Shown here piece by piece: positions 18,665 through 27,417 of a DNA stretch of 64,000 nt. The position numbers and the translations under genes were made by a program. Origin of the DNA: an uncultured Myxococcales bacterium. GTDB taxonomy: Bacteria; Myxococcota_A; UBA9042. Each line of letters starts with the position of its first letter. The stretch's first letter is position 1. The stretch is taken from assembly GCA_903842345.1 (NCBI GenBank), contig CAIMLR010000003.1, forward strand, positions 62,001 through 126,000, read 5' to 3'. The notes below the pieces were generated by a model that was not told the origin of the DNA, did not search any database, and was given only the letters and a program-made list of their open reading frames with translations.

Positions 18665-19708
18665 GTGCAGCGGAAATCTTGGATCAGGCACGGCATCTGG
18701 GGCGGGCTCATCGCCGGCGCGATGTGGGGCAGCGCGGCGTTTGCCGCCGAGCCCGATCTCACGACCTCGGTCAGCTTGGCCAGCTGCGATTGCCAACGCG
18801 GCCCCGACGGCCTTTGCCGCCGCTGGTTGCGCAATGACTTGAGCTGGCAATTGTACGCGCCGGACGCGCCGGGCACCGGGCCGAGCAACGACGACCTGGA
18901 GCGCGCGATCCTCGACGCATTTGCCAGCTGGCAAGGCCTGAGCTGTCACGTTTGTTCGGCTTTTGGCACGTTGCCGCCGCTGCCCAAGGACATCACGGAT
19001 ACCGCGTTGGCGCGGCCCAATGGCGACACGGGCTGCATCGCGACCGCGTGCGACGCCAATCCGCTGGGCCTGGATTTCAGCTATGGCGGGCGCAGCGCGG
19101 TGCCGCTCCTCTCCTCGAACTGTCCGGCTGGGCAATCGGCGGCGCTGTGTGCCGGCGCGGCGGAAAACTCGAGTCAGATTGCGTTTCTGCGCAGCGACGC
19201 CGAGTGGCAACTCTCCAAGCTGATTGTCAGCACAACCTACCTGACGACGGCGCACGACGGCCACATCCTCGACGCCGACATCCTGCTGCGCAACACGACC
19301 AACGTCTACTGTTACGGCACGTGCGAAGTCGCGCAGTGGGACGTGCGGGCGGCGCTCATCCTGGAGCTGGGCAACGCCATTGGTCTGGGCACGGCGGTGG
19401 CGCTGAGCGGTCCGCCGACGCCCGAGACGCCGCAGCCGGGTGACGGGGCGGCGCTGCCGACGTACGTGGCGCCCCAGCTCGCAACGTGCGCGTGCCTGAC
19501 CTACCGCTATTCGACCCATCAGGAGTTCTGCCTGCCGCCCGACACGTCGTTCAGTTGCGACGCCGGACCGCAGCGGCCGCTGCCGCATGCGCCGGGTGAC
19601 GCGCGGTGGCTGTTGCTGGTGGTTGGACTGGTCGTTGGCCTGGTGTTCGCGCGCCATCGCCGTCAGCGGAACGGTTTGAACTCGTCCGTGCCCCAGCGCC
19701 GGGCATAG
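18665..19708 (+). CDS. Degenerate matrixin-like secreted protein with C-terminal membrane anchor
   Basis: Start GTG 18665 with GGAG five bases upstream (347 aa); it opens a signal peptide (IWGGLIAGAMWGSAAFA, then AEPD). The body has a Cys-rich front (SCDCQRGPDGLCRRW, SCHVC) and then a segment laid out like myxobacterial matrixins: HDGHILDADILLRN, then QWDVRAALILELGNAIGL (to residue 241). In active matrixins the second segment reads HELGHxxGL-x-H. Here positions equivalent to the first two His are Leu and Asn (LELGNAIGL, residues 233-241), and no third His follows, so zinc binding and protease activity are probably lost. The C-terminus has one hydrophobic helix (WLLLVVGLVVGLVFA) followed by RHRRQR, a typical cell-surface sorting anchor. 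Its 3' end overlaps the convergent radical SAM gene by 46 bp. Confidence 0.7.
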   Translation: MQRKSWIRHGIWGGLIAGAMWGSAAFAAEPDLTTSVSLASCDCQRGPDGLCRRWLRNDLSWQLYAPDAPGTGPSNDDLERAILDAFASWQGLSCHVCSAFGTLPPLPKDITDTALARPNGDTGCIATACDANPLGLDFSYGGRSAVPLLSSNCPAGQSAALCAGAAENSSQIAFLRSDAEWQLSKLIVSTTYLTTAHDGHILDADILLRNTTNVYCYGTCEVAQWDVRAALILELGNAIGLGTAVALSGPPTPETPQPGDGAALPTYVAPQLATCACLTYRYSTHQEFCLPPDTSFSCDAGPQRPLPHAPGDARWLLLVVGLVVGLVFARHRRQRNGLNSSVPQRRA

Positions 19709-20649
19709 GCTTCACTCACGCCGGGACAGGTGCCAAACGCTTGGCAGGTGCGGCAGGTTTCCGCGTAGCAGCCCAATTCGGCTTCAATGTGGGCAATCGG
19801 GTAGAGGCGGTCGCCGGTGAGATCGTCGAGGTAGTGCGTCTCGCCAAAGCCGGATCGGCTCATGTTGCGGGCGCGCGGGTCGTCGATCGCGCACGGTGGA
19901 AACGATTCCAGATGCCATGTGAGGTTGATGGCTTCGCAGTCCTCAACAAAAGCGCGAACTTCGTCCTGCACGTCGCTGTAGCGCAACTCGATGCCGGGCC
20001 AACCGCCGCCGCGGCCGACGGTCGTCGGAAAGCAGACCTTGAGCTCGATTTCGTGGCCCCAGCGCGCGACGGTCCAGTTGAGGTAATCGCGCAGATGCAT
20101 GTGGTTGAGCGTCGTCAGCACGAGGTTGAGCATCACGGGCACGCCCGCGCCGACGAGCGCGTCAATCCCGGCGATGATCTCCCCGTGGCCTTTGGCCGTA
20201 ACGCCGCTCACCTCCTGTGAGACTTCCGGAATATGGCTGTGCAGCGAAATGATGGCGCGCTGCAGGCCCTCGTCTACGGCGCGATCGGCAAAACCGACCT
20301 GGGCGAACGTCCGGCCGTTGCTGTTGATGTCCCAGAGGAGGCCGCGCTCGCCGAGTCGCTTGACGACCGACCAGAACGCGGGGTGGCTCGTCGGTTCGCC
20401 GCCGGTCACGACCACGCGCTTCATGCCTTGCGCGGCGAGCCAATCCACCCGCTTGAGCAGTTCATCCTGCGGCGTCAGCCACGCTTCCGGTCGGCCGGAG
20501 TTGGAGCACATCGGGCAATGGTTGTTGCACGCTTCGCCTAGCCGAAAAAGCGAAATGCTGCGCGGCGTTACCGGCAAAGTCGGCGGCGTGCGGCGGCGCA
20601 TGAGGCGAGGGCGGGACTGGTGGACGGGCAGGGTCATCTTGCCCAGCAT
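19663..20649 (-). CDS. Radical SAM protein with C-terminal Cys cluster
   Basis: Iron-sulfur enzyme that cleaves S-adenosylmethionine to start radical chemistry. The cluster motif CNNHCPMC is CxxxCxxC (Cys 41, 45 and 48 when starting at ATG 20649). It is followed by the family's GGEPTSHPAF segment and conserved strands (ISLHSHIPEVSQEVSG, VMLNLVLTTLNH). The C-terminal part contains further Cys (FPPCAIDD, ELGCYAETCRTCQAFGTCPG), like the auxiliary-cluster region of SPASM/Twitch radical SAM proteins. Start is uncertain: ATG 20649 and 20637 both lack a good ribosome-binding site, and a TTG frame extends to 20709. Substrate unknown; peptide modification is inferred only from the nearby HExxH gene. 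Confidence 0.8.
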   Translation of the reverse strand: MLGKMTLPVHQSRPRLMRRRTPPTLPVTPRSISLFRLGEACNNHCPMCSNSGRPEAWLTPQDELLKRVDWLAAQGMKRVVVTGGEPTSHPAFWSVVKRLGERGLLWDINSNGRTFAQVGFADRAVDEGLQRAIISLHSHIPEVSQEVSGVTAKGHGEIIAGIDALVGAGVPVMLNLVLTTLNHMHLRDYLNWTVARWGHEIELKVCFPTTVGRGGGWPGIELRYSDVQDEVRAFVEDCEAINLTWHLESFPPCAIDDPRARNMSRSGFGETHYLDDLTGDRLYPIAHIEAELGCYAETCRTCQAFGTCPGVSEAYARRWGTDEFKPFR

Positions 20650-20667
20650 GCCGGAGGCGCGGCGGAG

Positions 20668-20696
20668 TCGCCAGTCAAAATACAATCTGCTAAACT
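20668..20696 (+). promoter_or_regulatory. Promoter of the DUF6918-like gene
   Basis: -35 TCGCCA (20668-20673), 17-bp spacer, -10 TAAACT (20691-20696), in the only AT-rich patch between the divergent genes. The start codon is 31 bp downstream of the -10 box. Confidence 0.5.
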
Positions 20697-20726
20697 GAGG
20701 TCCGCTCAACGCAACGACGAGGCACC

Positions 20727-21167
20727 ATGGCGACCCTACAAGACACGCTCCTGACCGCGACCAACCGCCCCAAGCTGGTGCGCGACTGTTCCGGCCTCAT
20801 CGACGAAGAAGTCGGCAAGAAGGGCGGCTTGTCCGGCCTCGCGATCAAGGGCGCGTTCGCCACGGTCAAGGCGGTCAAGCCGGGCTTCATCGACGGCGTG
20901 ATCAGCATGTTGCTCGACGAATGGGTCGGCAAGCTCGAAGGTCATTTCACGCGGTGGGAAGAGGGCGGCAAGATGGGCACCTTTGGCGCGGCGTGCACGC
21001 GCGACGCCACCGGCGTGGCCGAGAAACTGCTGGAAGTCACCGATGCGCGCGCCCGCAAGGCCGATCCGAAGATCGCCTCGCTGTACGGCAAGCTGCGGCC
21101 CAACGCGAAGGACCACGTCGTCACCGCGGTGCCGGGTCTGGGCCGCATCATCGACAAGTACCTGTAA
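20727..21167 (+). CDS. DUF6918-like conserved small protein
   Basis: 146 aa, no signal peptide or membrane segment. The sequence follows a pattern I associate with the DUF6918 family: TNRPKLVRDCSGLIDEEVGK, then KGGLSGLAIKGAFATVKAVK and GKMGTFGAACTRDATGVAEK, with LLEVTDARA and a C-terminal KDHVVTAVPGLGRIIDKYL. It appears to be an all-helical protein. The biochemical role of that family is not known to me. Preceded by a fair promoter (TCGCCA-17-TAAACT), divergent from the radical SAM gene, and convergent with the Cys-cluster gene (6-bp gap). Confidence 0.65.
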   Translation: MATLQDTLLTATNRPKLVRDCSGLIDEEVGKKGGLSGLAIKGAFATVKAVKPGFIDGVISMLLDEWVGKLEGHFTRWEEGGKMGTFGAACTRDATGVAEKLLEVTDARARKADPKIASLYGKLRPNAKDHVVTAVPGLGRIIDKYL

Positions 21168-21173
21168 AAACGC

Positions 21174-21746
21174 CTACGGCGGCTCGTCCGGCAGCGCCGC
21201 TTCCTGCGGCAGGCACAGGGCGATTTCTTCCGCAAAAACGTCGCGCATCCGCCGCTGCGTGGGCCCGCCTTGCTGGCAGTCCGCGCCGGGATGGTGTTTC
21301 GCGCTCTCGTAGTCCACTTGCACCGTGCCGTCTGAACGCAGAATCGGGTAGGTCGCGCAGTCAAATGGCTTGAGGCCAGGCCACGGCAGTCCCGCCTCAT
21401 CCGACGCCATTTGCAGCGAACACTTGTGATCGGCGCGGACGAAGATGCAGCCTTGCCGCCCCGAGCCATCGGCGCGGGAACCCACCGCGGTCGGCAGGCC
21501 GATTCCGCTGGCAAAATCAGCGGTCTCCAGCGTCTCATCGCCAAACCACAGATCCTCGTTGTCCGCGTACTCCGGCGCCATGAACGGACGCACGGTCTCG
21601 GCGGCATCGAGCACGCGCTGGACGTGGCGCAGATCGACCCAAATGCCATTGACGCAGCACGCGCCGCCGCAGACGTGGAGTTCGCAGCGCTCGCCGCGGG
21701 CGGTGCGCCAGAGGCTCTTGTCCAGTTTGGGAAGCGGTTCAGCCAT
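21174..21746 (-). CDS. YkgJ/DUF3109-type cysteine-cluster protein
   Basis: Small soluble protein, 190 aa, probably binding zinc or an iron-sulfur cluster. Cysteines are arranged as in the YkgJ/DUF3109 group: CELHVCGGACCVNGIWVDL (about residues 21-39), GCIFVRADHKCSLQ (about 99-112), LKPFDCATYPI (about 125-135), and later Cys in DCQQGG and ALCLPQ. The spaced hydrophobic segments between them (VQRVLDAAETVRPFM) also match. The reaction catalysed is not established for this family. It converges on the DUF6918-like gene and is transcribed away from the giant lipoprotein gene. No good ribosome-binding site was seen before ATG 21746. Confidence 0.75.
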   Translation of the reverse strand: MAEPLPKLDKSLWRTARGERCELHVCGGACCVNGIWVDLRHVQRVLDAAETVRPFMAPEYADNEDLWFGDETLETADFASGIGLPTAVGSRADGSGRQGCIFVRADHKCSLQMASDEAGLPWPGLKPFDCATYPILRSDGTVQVDYESAKHHPGADCQQGGPTQRRMRDVFAEEIALCLPQEAALPDEPP

Positions 21747-21796
21747 GGGGGCAGTCTGACGGCAACCGGACCAAGTGGAAAGTGGCGTGATTCAGC

Positions 21797-21825
21797 TTGC
21801 ATCGGCACCGCCAAAACGGTACTCC
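21797..21825 (+). promoter_or_regulatory. Candidate promoter of the giant NHL lipoprotein gene
   Basis: -35 TTGCAT (21797-21802), 17-bp spacer, -10 TACTCC (21820-21825), 43 bp before the start codon. Weak match at both boxes. Confidence 0.35.
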
Positions 21826-21868
21826 GCCATGGTGCTTGGATTGTGTGCGGCGGATGCGGGGCGGGATG

Positions 21869-24800
21869 ATGAATCGTTGGACAATTCTCCTGTTGGCGCT
21901 GGGGCTTGGCGCATGTGGAACCGCGGTCGATCCGGCCCATGGCGGCGTTGCCGACGCCAGTGAAGACGCCAGCGGCGACATCGGTGTGGCGGATGCCGGT
22001 GATCTGGCCAGTGGCCAAGGTGACGGGGCGCTGGGCGACACGTTCGTCCCGGACACGCCGGATGCCGTGGCGCCTGACGCCGACGCGACGGACGATGCCC
22101 TGACCGACGCCGCTGACTTGGCGGACGGGTCAGATGCCGAACTCGACGCCGCGCTTGACGCGGACGCGCTGGACGACGCGCAGACGGACGCGCAAACGCC
22201 CGACGCTGAGACCGACGGTGAGACCGATGCGCTGAAATTGGACCTGCCGCTGCTGCAGGACGTTCCGCTGTTGCCCGATGTGCCCGACGTCTCCGACGTG
22301 CCGGACGTGCCCGACGTGTCTGAGCCTGACGTTGAACTGCCGGACGTCCCGCCCGATTTGGGGCCGCCTGACGTGCCAGCCGCCGATCTGGGGATCGCCG
22401 ACGTGCCCGACATTGCCGACGTGCCCGACGTGATGGATTTGCCAGATCTGATCGACGTGCCGTTGGTGCCGGACGTGCCCGACGTGCCGGACCTTGTCGA
22501 CATCGTCGACGTGCCGGACGTGCCCGATCTCGCGGATATCGCCGACGTGCCCGATCTGCCCGATCTGCCCGATTTGCCCGATGTCCCGGACATCGCGGAC
22601 ATTGCGGACATTGCGGACGTGCCTGACGTTCCCGATGTGCCCGACGTCCCGGACGTGCCGCCTGACACCATCGCCGACGATCTCGGTCCCGATGACACCG
22701 GTCCCGTGGACACTGGTCCGGTCGACACGGGTCCGGTTGACACTGGCCCCGTGGACACTGGTCCCGTTGACACTGGTCCCGTGGACACTGGCCCGGTCGA
22801 CACTGGCCCCGCCGACACTGGTCCCGCTGACACTGGCCCCGACGCGGATGCGGACGTCCCGCCCGCTTGCGTGCCCACCGGCAATGGCGTGGAGTACTGC
22901 GACGGCATCGACAACGACTGCAACGGCTTGACCGACGAAGGCTCGTGTGACGACGCCAACGTCTGCACGACCGACACGTGCACGCCGCTGGGCTGCGACT
23001 ACACGATCGCCAACGGGCCCTGCAGCGACGGCAACGCGTGCACCGTCCCGGATGCCTGCAACGGCGGCTCCTGCATCGCCGGCAGCCCCAAGGTCTGCAC
23101 GCAAGCCTCGCAGTGCCACACGCCCACGTGCGACGTCGTCAGCGGGAACTGCACGGAGATCCCGGTGGTCGGCAAGATTCCCTGCGTCGACACCAACCCG
23201 TGCACGACGAGCGAATACTGCGTGGTCGGCGTGTGCACTGGCCTCGTCATCACCAACTGCGACGACGCCAACGTCTGCACGGACGACTCCTGCGATTCCA
23301 CAGGCGGCTGCGTCCACGTCTACAACACGCTCGCGTGCAGCGACGGCAACAACTGCAGCAAGCCCGACCAGTGCAGCAAGGGCGGCTGCATCGGCGGCCC
23401 GATCTTCAGTTGCGACGACAGCAATGTCTGCACCGTGGATTCCTGCAACGCGAGCGGCGGGTGCGACCACGTCGCGGTTGCCGACACGACCTTGTGCAAC
23501 GCGGACAGCTCCGAGTGCACCGTGGGCGACAAGTGCAAATCGGGCGTCTGCACGCCCGGAACCGCCAAGGTCTGCGACGACGGCAACGTCTGCACCACGG
23601 ACTCCTGCGCCAAGGCGACCGGCACGTGCGTCTTCCTGGCCAACAGCAGCTCCTGCAATGACGGCAACTTGTGCACAAGCCCGGATCAGTGCGCGATTTC
23701 CGGCCTGTGCATCGGCGTCGTGATCTCCTGCAACGACGGCCTTGTATGCACGACCGACAGCTGCGACATGGCGACCGGGAAGTGCAAGAACATCAACGTC
23801 GTTGGCGCGGCGTGTGACGACGGCAACGCGTGCACAAGCGGGGACGCGTGCGACAGCGCGGCCGCGTGCATCCCGGGCAGCGTCAACGCGTGCGAGGACA
23901 ACAACGCGTGCACCAGCGACGCTTGCGTGAGCAAGGCCTGCACGCACACCAACCTGACGACTGCGTGCAATGACAACACGGTCTGCACGACGGGCGAGAT
24001 GTGTGTGAACGCGGTGTGCTCGCCGCCGTCGGTCGCGCAAGTCAGCACGCTTGCGGGATCCGCCCTCGCGGGCTTGAAGGACGGCAAGGGCACGGCGGCG
24101 CAGTTCAGCAGCCCGCGCGGCTTGGCCCAGGACAGCGGCGGCACGATCTGGGTCGCGGACACGGGCAACAACGCCATTCGCAAGGTCGCGCCCGACGGCA
24201 CAGTGACGACCGTCGCGTGCACGTTTGCGGACACGCCGGCCAGTTTCAGCAGTCCGCAGAGCATCGCGCTCGCCAGCGACGGCACGCTGTGGATCGCGGA
24301 CACCGGCAACCACCGCATCCGCAAGCGCGCCACGGACGGCACGGTCACCACGTTGGCTGGCAGCGGCACCGCGGCGTTCGCCGACGGCAAGGGCGCCGCC
24401 GCGTCGTTCAGTTCGCCGTACGGCGTCGCCATCGGCCCCGGCGGCTGGCTCTTCATCGCGGACCGCGGCAACAACCGCATCCGGCGCATCTCGCCCGATG
24501 GCAACGTCACCACGCTCGCGGGCAGCGGCACGGCAGGATCGGCGTCCGGCACCGGCGCGGCCGCCAGCTTCAACGCGCCAAGCGGCATCGGCATCGGCAC
24601 CGGCGGCACGATTTTCGTCGCGGACTATGGCTCCAGCTTGCTGCGCGCGGTCACGGCGTCCGGCGTCGTCAGCACGTTGGCCGGCAGCACGAACGGCTAC
24701 GGCGACGGCGCGTTGCTCACCGCGAAGTTCAGCAACCCGATCGGCGTCTACATCACGCCCACAAGCGTTGGCCTCGCCGTCGTCGACACGGGCAACAACC

Positions 24801-27412
24801 GCGTGCGGTATGTCGCCAGCAACGCTGTCGCCACGGTTCTCGGCAGCACGTCCGGCTTCCAGGACGGCGGCTCGGACGTCGCCAAGTTCGCCGCGCCGCA
24901 ATCGCTCGTGATTTCGTCGGTCGGCGCGGTCGTGATCGCGGACACCGGCAACAACCGCATTCGCTTCGTGGTCATGCAGCAGACCGCGTGCGATGACGCC
25001 AACCCGTGCACCATTGACGTCTGCGACCCCGTCAAGGGCTGCACGTTCACGGCCGCGGCCAACGGCGCCGTCTGCACGGACAACGACGCGTGCAGCACGG
25101 GCGACGCGTGCACCTCGGGCGTGTGCACGGCCACGAGCAAGAACTGCGACGACGCCAACCTCTGCACGGATGACGTCTGCGACCCGGTCACCGGAACCTG
25201 CGGCCACAACAGCAACAGCGTGAGCTGCTCGGACGGCAACGCCTGCACGCTTGGCGACATCTGCACCGGCGGCACCTGCACGGCTGAACCCGGGACCGTC
25301 GCGACGCTCGCGGGCCAGCCACTCACCGGCAGCGCGGACGGCCTTGGCGCCGCAGCCAGCTTCAGCGGTCCGCGCCAGATGTGGAGCGACGGCAAGGGCG
25401 GCGTTTACGTCGCGGACACCGGCAACAACAAGATCCGCGACGTCGGCAAGGATGGCTCGGTCGCCACGTTCGCCGGCAGCGGCACGAGCGGCAGCAGCGA
25501 CGGCGGCATCGTGAGCGCGACGTTCAAGGCGCCCCAGGGCGTCACCGTCGACAACACCGGCAACGTCTGGGTCGCGGACACCGGCAACAACAAGCTGCGG
25601 GAAATCACCGGCGGCTTTGTCAGTTCGCCCGTGGGCACCGGCACGGCGGGCTGGAAAGACGGCGCGGGCGGCAGCGCGCAATTCAACGCGCCCCAAGCCA
25701 TCGCCGCCGACACGAACGGCAACCTGTTTGTCGCGGATACCGGCAACCACCGCATCCGCAAGGTCAAGCCGGACGGCACCGTCAGCACGCTCGCCGGCAC
25801 GGGCACGGCGGGCTTCAAGGACGGCGCCAACACCATCGCGCAGTTCTCCTCGCCGTCTGGCGTCGCCGTCGACGGCTTCCACAACGTCTACGTCGCGGAC
25901 ATGAACAACTACCGCATCCGCAAGGTCACGCCGGACGGCACGGTCAGCACCGTCGCCGGTTCGGGCAGCATCGGCCAAGCGGACGGCGCCGCGCTTTCCG
26001 CGACGTTCAACCAGCTGGGCCAGATCGCCTTTGATGCCAGCGGCAACCTCTGGACTGTCGACCACGGGACCCACCGCATCCGCAAGCTCAGCGCCGGCGG
26101 CACGGTCAGCACCCCGTTCAGCGCCACGGGCGGCGGCTTCAAGGACGGCGTCGCGACCGCCGCGCTGTTCTCCAGTCCGTACGGCGTCTGGGCGCTCAGC
26201 GACGGCACCCTCCTCGTTGGCGACGCCAGCAACAACCGCATCCGCAAGCACGCGCCAACCGCTGTCCTGTGCGGCGACGGCAACGACTGCACCACGGACA
26301 CCTGCGATCCCGCGACCGGGACGTGCGGCAGCAGCAACCTCGCCAACGGCGCGACCTGCCAGGGCGGGGATCCGTGCAGCGTCAGCAAGACGTGCGCCAG
26401 CGGCGTCTGCGGCGGCGGCTCGGTCAAGACGTGCAGCGACGCCAACGTTTGCACCGTGGACGCGTGCGACAGCGCCAGCGGCGCGTGCGCCTGGATGCCC
26501 GCGGCCACCTGCCAAGCCGTGCGCCGCGTCTTTGTCACAAGCGGCACTTTCACCGGCGCGCTCAGCGGTTTGACCGGCGCGGACAGCCAATGCCAGAGCG
26601 CCGCGGCCAGCAAGGCGTTGGGCGGCACGTGGAAAGCGTGGCTCAGCGACGCAACGGGCAGCCCCGCGACGCGATTTGACCAAGCCGGCGTGCCGTATTG
26701 GCTGCTCGACCGCACGCAGATCGCCAGCAATTGGGCCGATTTGACGGATGGATCGCTCGCGGCGCCGATCAGCCTCGACGAAACCGGCAAGACGCCCGCC
26801 GTCGCCGCGACCGGCACGAGCTGCTTCACCAACCCGATCCGCGTCTTCACCAACACCAGCCAGAACGGCACGGCGTTCTCCACCGCGGTCGCGGACACGT
26901 GCAACGCCTGGACGTACAACGGCAGCAACCTCACGGCGTACCACCAGCTCGACGGCTACGGCGACTTCAGCAACAACCAGTGGACAGAAGGCTGCGCCAA
27001 CGACTATTGCGACCGCGTGAGTCACCTCTACTGCTTTGAACAGGCGGACACCCTGGTGCTGAAGACGAGCGGCTACCACACCAACGGCAAGTTCTTCGTC
27101 ACCAACGCGACCTACGCGGGCGACTTCAACGCCGCGGGCGGCTTCTGCACGGCGCTTCTCGGGCAGACAGCCTACATCGCGAGCACGTCCGTTTTCCTGC
27201 CGGACACCGAGCCCTACACCGTGTGGGACGGCAACGGCGCGGCGAGCAGCACGTCCGTCAACTGTTCACTGTTCAGCAGCAGCCTGTCCGCGCAGAGCGG
27301 TGTCGGCGTCCAGGGCGGCAGCACGCCGTGCAACGTCAGCCGCGCGGTCGTCTGCAGCACCGACCCGAACGATTGCAGCGGCGGTTCAACGAACTGCGGC
27401 TTGTGGGACTGA
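21869..27412 (+). CDS. Giant lipoprotein: Asp-rich repeats, Cys-rich repeats and two six-bladed NHL propellers
   Basis: Cell-surface lipoprotein of 1,847 aa, function unknown. ATG 21869 (another ATG sits one codon earlier) opens MNRWTILLLALGLGAC with the acylated Cys16. Then in order: an acidic region (about 20-135); DVP repeats (about 136-270); DTGPV repeats (about 276-324); a MopE-type motif CDGIDNDCNGLTDEG (about 342-356); about 13 disulfide-rich units of the form CDDGNxCTxDxC (to about 715); six NHL blades (about 720-1040), each with a D-x-G-N-N-R-I-R core; four more Cys units; six more NHL blades (about 1145-1465); three Cys units; and a C-terminal region with two related segments (FVTSGTFTGALSGLTGADSQ near 1553 and FFVTNATYAGDF near 1743) resembling DUF1554. 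NHL propellers usually bind proteins or glycans. Isoaspartyl dipeptidase follows after 5 bp. Confidence 0.85.
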   Translation: MNRWTILLLALGLGACGTAVDPAHGGVADASEDASGDIGVADAGDLASGQGDGALGDTFVPDTPDAVAPDADATDDALTDAADLADGSDAELDAALDADALDDAQTDAQTPDAETDGETDALKLDLPLLQDVPLLPDVPDVSDVPDVPDVSEPDVELPDVPPDLGPPDVPAADLGIADVPDIADVPDVMDLPDLIDVPLVPDVPDVPDLVDIVDVPDVPDLADIADVPDLPDLPDLPDVPDIADIADIADVPDVPDVPDVPDVPPDTIADDLGPDDTGPVDTGPVDTGPVDTGPVDTGPVDTGPVDTGPVDTGPADTGPADTGPDADADVPPACVPTGNGVEYCDGIDNDCNGLTDEGSCDDANVCTTDTCTPLGCDYTIANGPCSDGNACTVPDACNGGSCIAGSPKVCTQASQCHTPTCDVVSGNCTEIPVVGKIPCVDTNPCTTSEYCVVGVCTGLVITNCDDANVCTDDSCDSTGGCVHVYNTLACSDGNNCSKPDQCSKGGCIGGPIFSCDDSNVCTVDSCNASGGCDHVAVADTTLCNADSSECTVGDKCKSGVCTPGTAKVCDDGNVCTTDSCAKATGTCVFLANSSSCNDGNLCTSPDQCAISGLCIGVVISCNDGLVCTTDSCDMATGKCKNINVVGAACDDGNACTSGDACDSAAACIPGSVNACEDNNACTSDACVSKACTHTNLTTACNDNTVCTTGEMCVNAVCSPPSVAQVSTLAGSALAGLKDGKGTAAQFSSPRGLAQDSGGTIWVADTGNNAIRKVAPDGTVTTVACTFADTPASFSSPQSIALASDGTLWIADTGNHRIRKRATDGTVTTLAGSGTAAFADGKGAAASFSSPYGVAIGPGGWLFIADRGNNRIRRISPDGNVTTLAGSGTAGSASGTGAAASFNAPSGIGIGTGGTIFVADYGSSLLRAVTASGVVSTLAGSTNGYGDGALLTAKFSNPIGVYITPTSVGLAVVDTGNNRVRYVASNAVATVLGSTSGFQDGGSDVAKFAAPQSLVISSVGAVVIADTGNNRIRFVVMQQTACDDANPCTIDVCDPVKGCTFTAAANGAVCTDNDACSTGDACTSGVCTATSKNCDDANLCTDDVCDPVTGTCGHNSNSVSCSDGNACTLGDICTGGTCTAEPGTVATLAGQPLTGSADGLGAAASFSGPRQMWSDGKGGVYVADTGNNKIRDVGKDGSVATFAGSGTSGSSDGGIVSATFKAPQGVTVDNTGNVWVADTGNNKLREITGGFVSSPVGTGTAGWKDGAGGSAQFNAPQAIAADTNGNLFVADTGNHRIRKVKPDGTVSTLAGTGTAGFKDGANTIAQFSSPSGVAVDGFHNVYVADMNNYRIRKVTPDGTVSTVAGSGSIGQADGAALSATFNQLGQIAFDASGNLWTVDHGTHRIRKLSAGGTVSTPFSATGGGFKDGVATAALFSSPYGVWALSDGTLLVGDASNNRIRKHAPTAVLCGDGNDCTTDTCDPATGTCGSSNLANGATCQGGDPCSVSKTCASGVCGGGSVKTCSDANVCTVDACDSASGACAWMPAATCQAVRRVFVTSGTFTGALSGLTGADSQCQSAAASKALGGTWKAWLSDATGSPATRFDQAGVPYWLLDRTQIASNWADLTDGSLAAPISLDETGKTPAVAATGTSCFTNPIRVFTNTSQNGTAFSTAVADTCNAWTYNGSNLTAYHQLDGYGDFSNNQWTEGCANDYCDRVSHLYCFEQADTLVLKTSGYHTNGKFFVTNATYAGDFNAAGGFCTALLGQTAYIASTSVFLPDTEPYTVWDGNGAASSTSVNCSLFSSSLSAQSGVGVQGGSTPCNVSRAVVCSTDPNDCSGGSTNCGLWD
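22276..22676 (+). repeat. DVP-type Asp-Val-Pro protein repeat region
   Basis: Encodes a long run built from DVPDVPDL-like units with occasional ADI and DL variants. Codons differ between neighbouring units (gtg, gtc or gtt; ccc, ccg or cct), so it is a protein-level repeat with diverged DNA. It probably forms an extended acidic stalk between the lipid anchor and the folded domains. Confidence 0.8.
22694..22840 (+). repeat. 15-bp tandem repeat encoding DTGPV/DTGPA
   Basis: 147 bases: seven DTGPV units, two DTGPA units and a final DTGP. The third codon positions vary from unit to unit while the peptide is constant. Placed between the DVP stalk and the Cys-rich part of the lipoprotein. Confidence 0.9.
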
Positions 27413-27417
27413 AACTT

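Noticed and set aside
16378-21746. RiPP precursor peptide near the HExxH and radical SAM genes
   Set aside because: I read the gaps and short frames on both strands and saw no short ORF with a leader and a repeated or Cys/Ser-rich core. The two smallest real genes have other likely roles.
21739-22983. 414-residue Ser/Gly/Thr-rich frame antisense to the DVP/DTGPV repeats
   Set aside because: The apparent TGPVS and GTSGTS repeats are just the complement of the sense repeats; no start signal or signal peptide.
22130-27079. 1,649-residue open frame antisense to the giant lipoprotein
   Set aside because: The sense protein is rich in Asp, Val, Cys, Gly and Asn codons whose complements avoid stops in this frame. 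The antisense translation has no domain, no coherent composition and no promoter.
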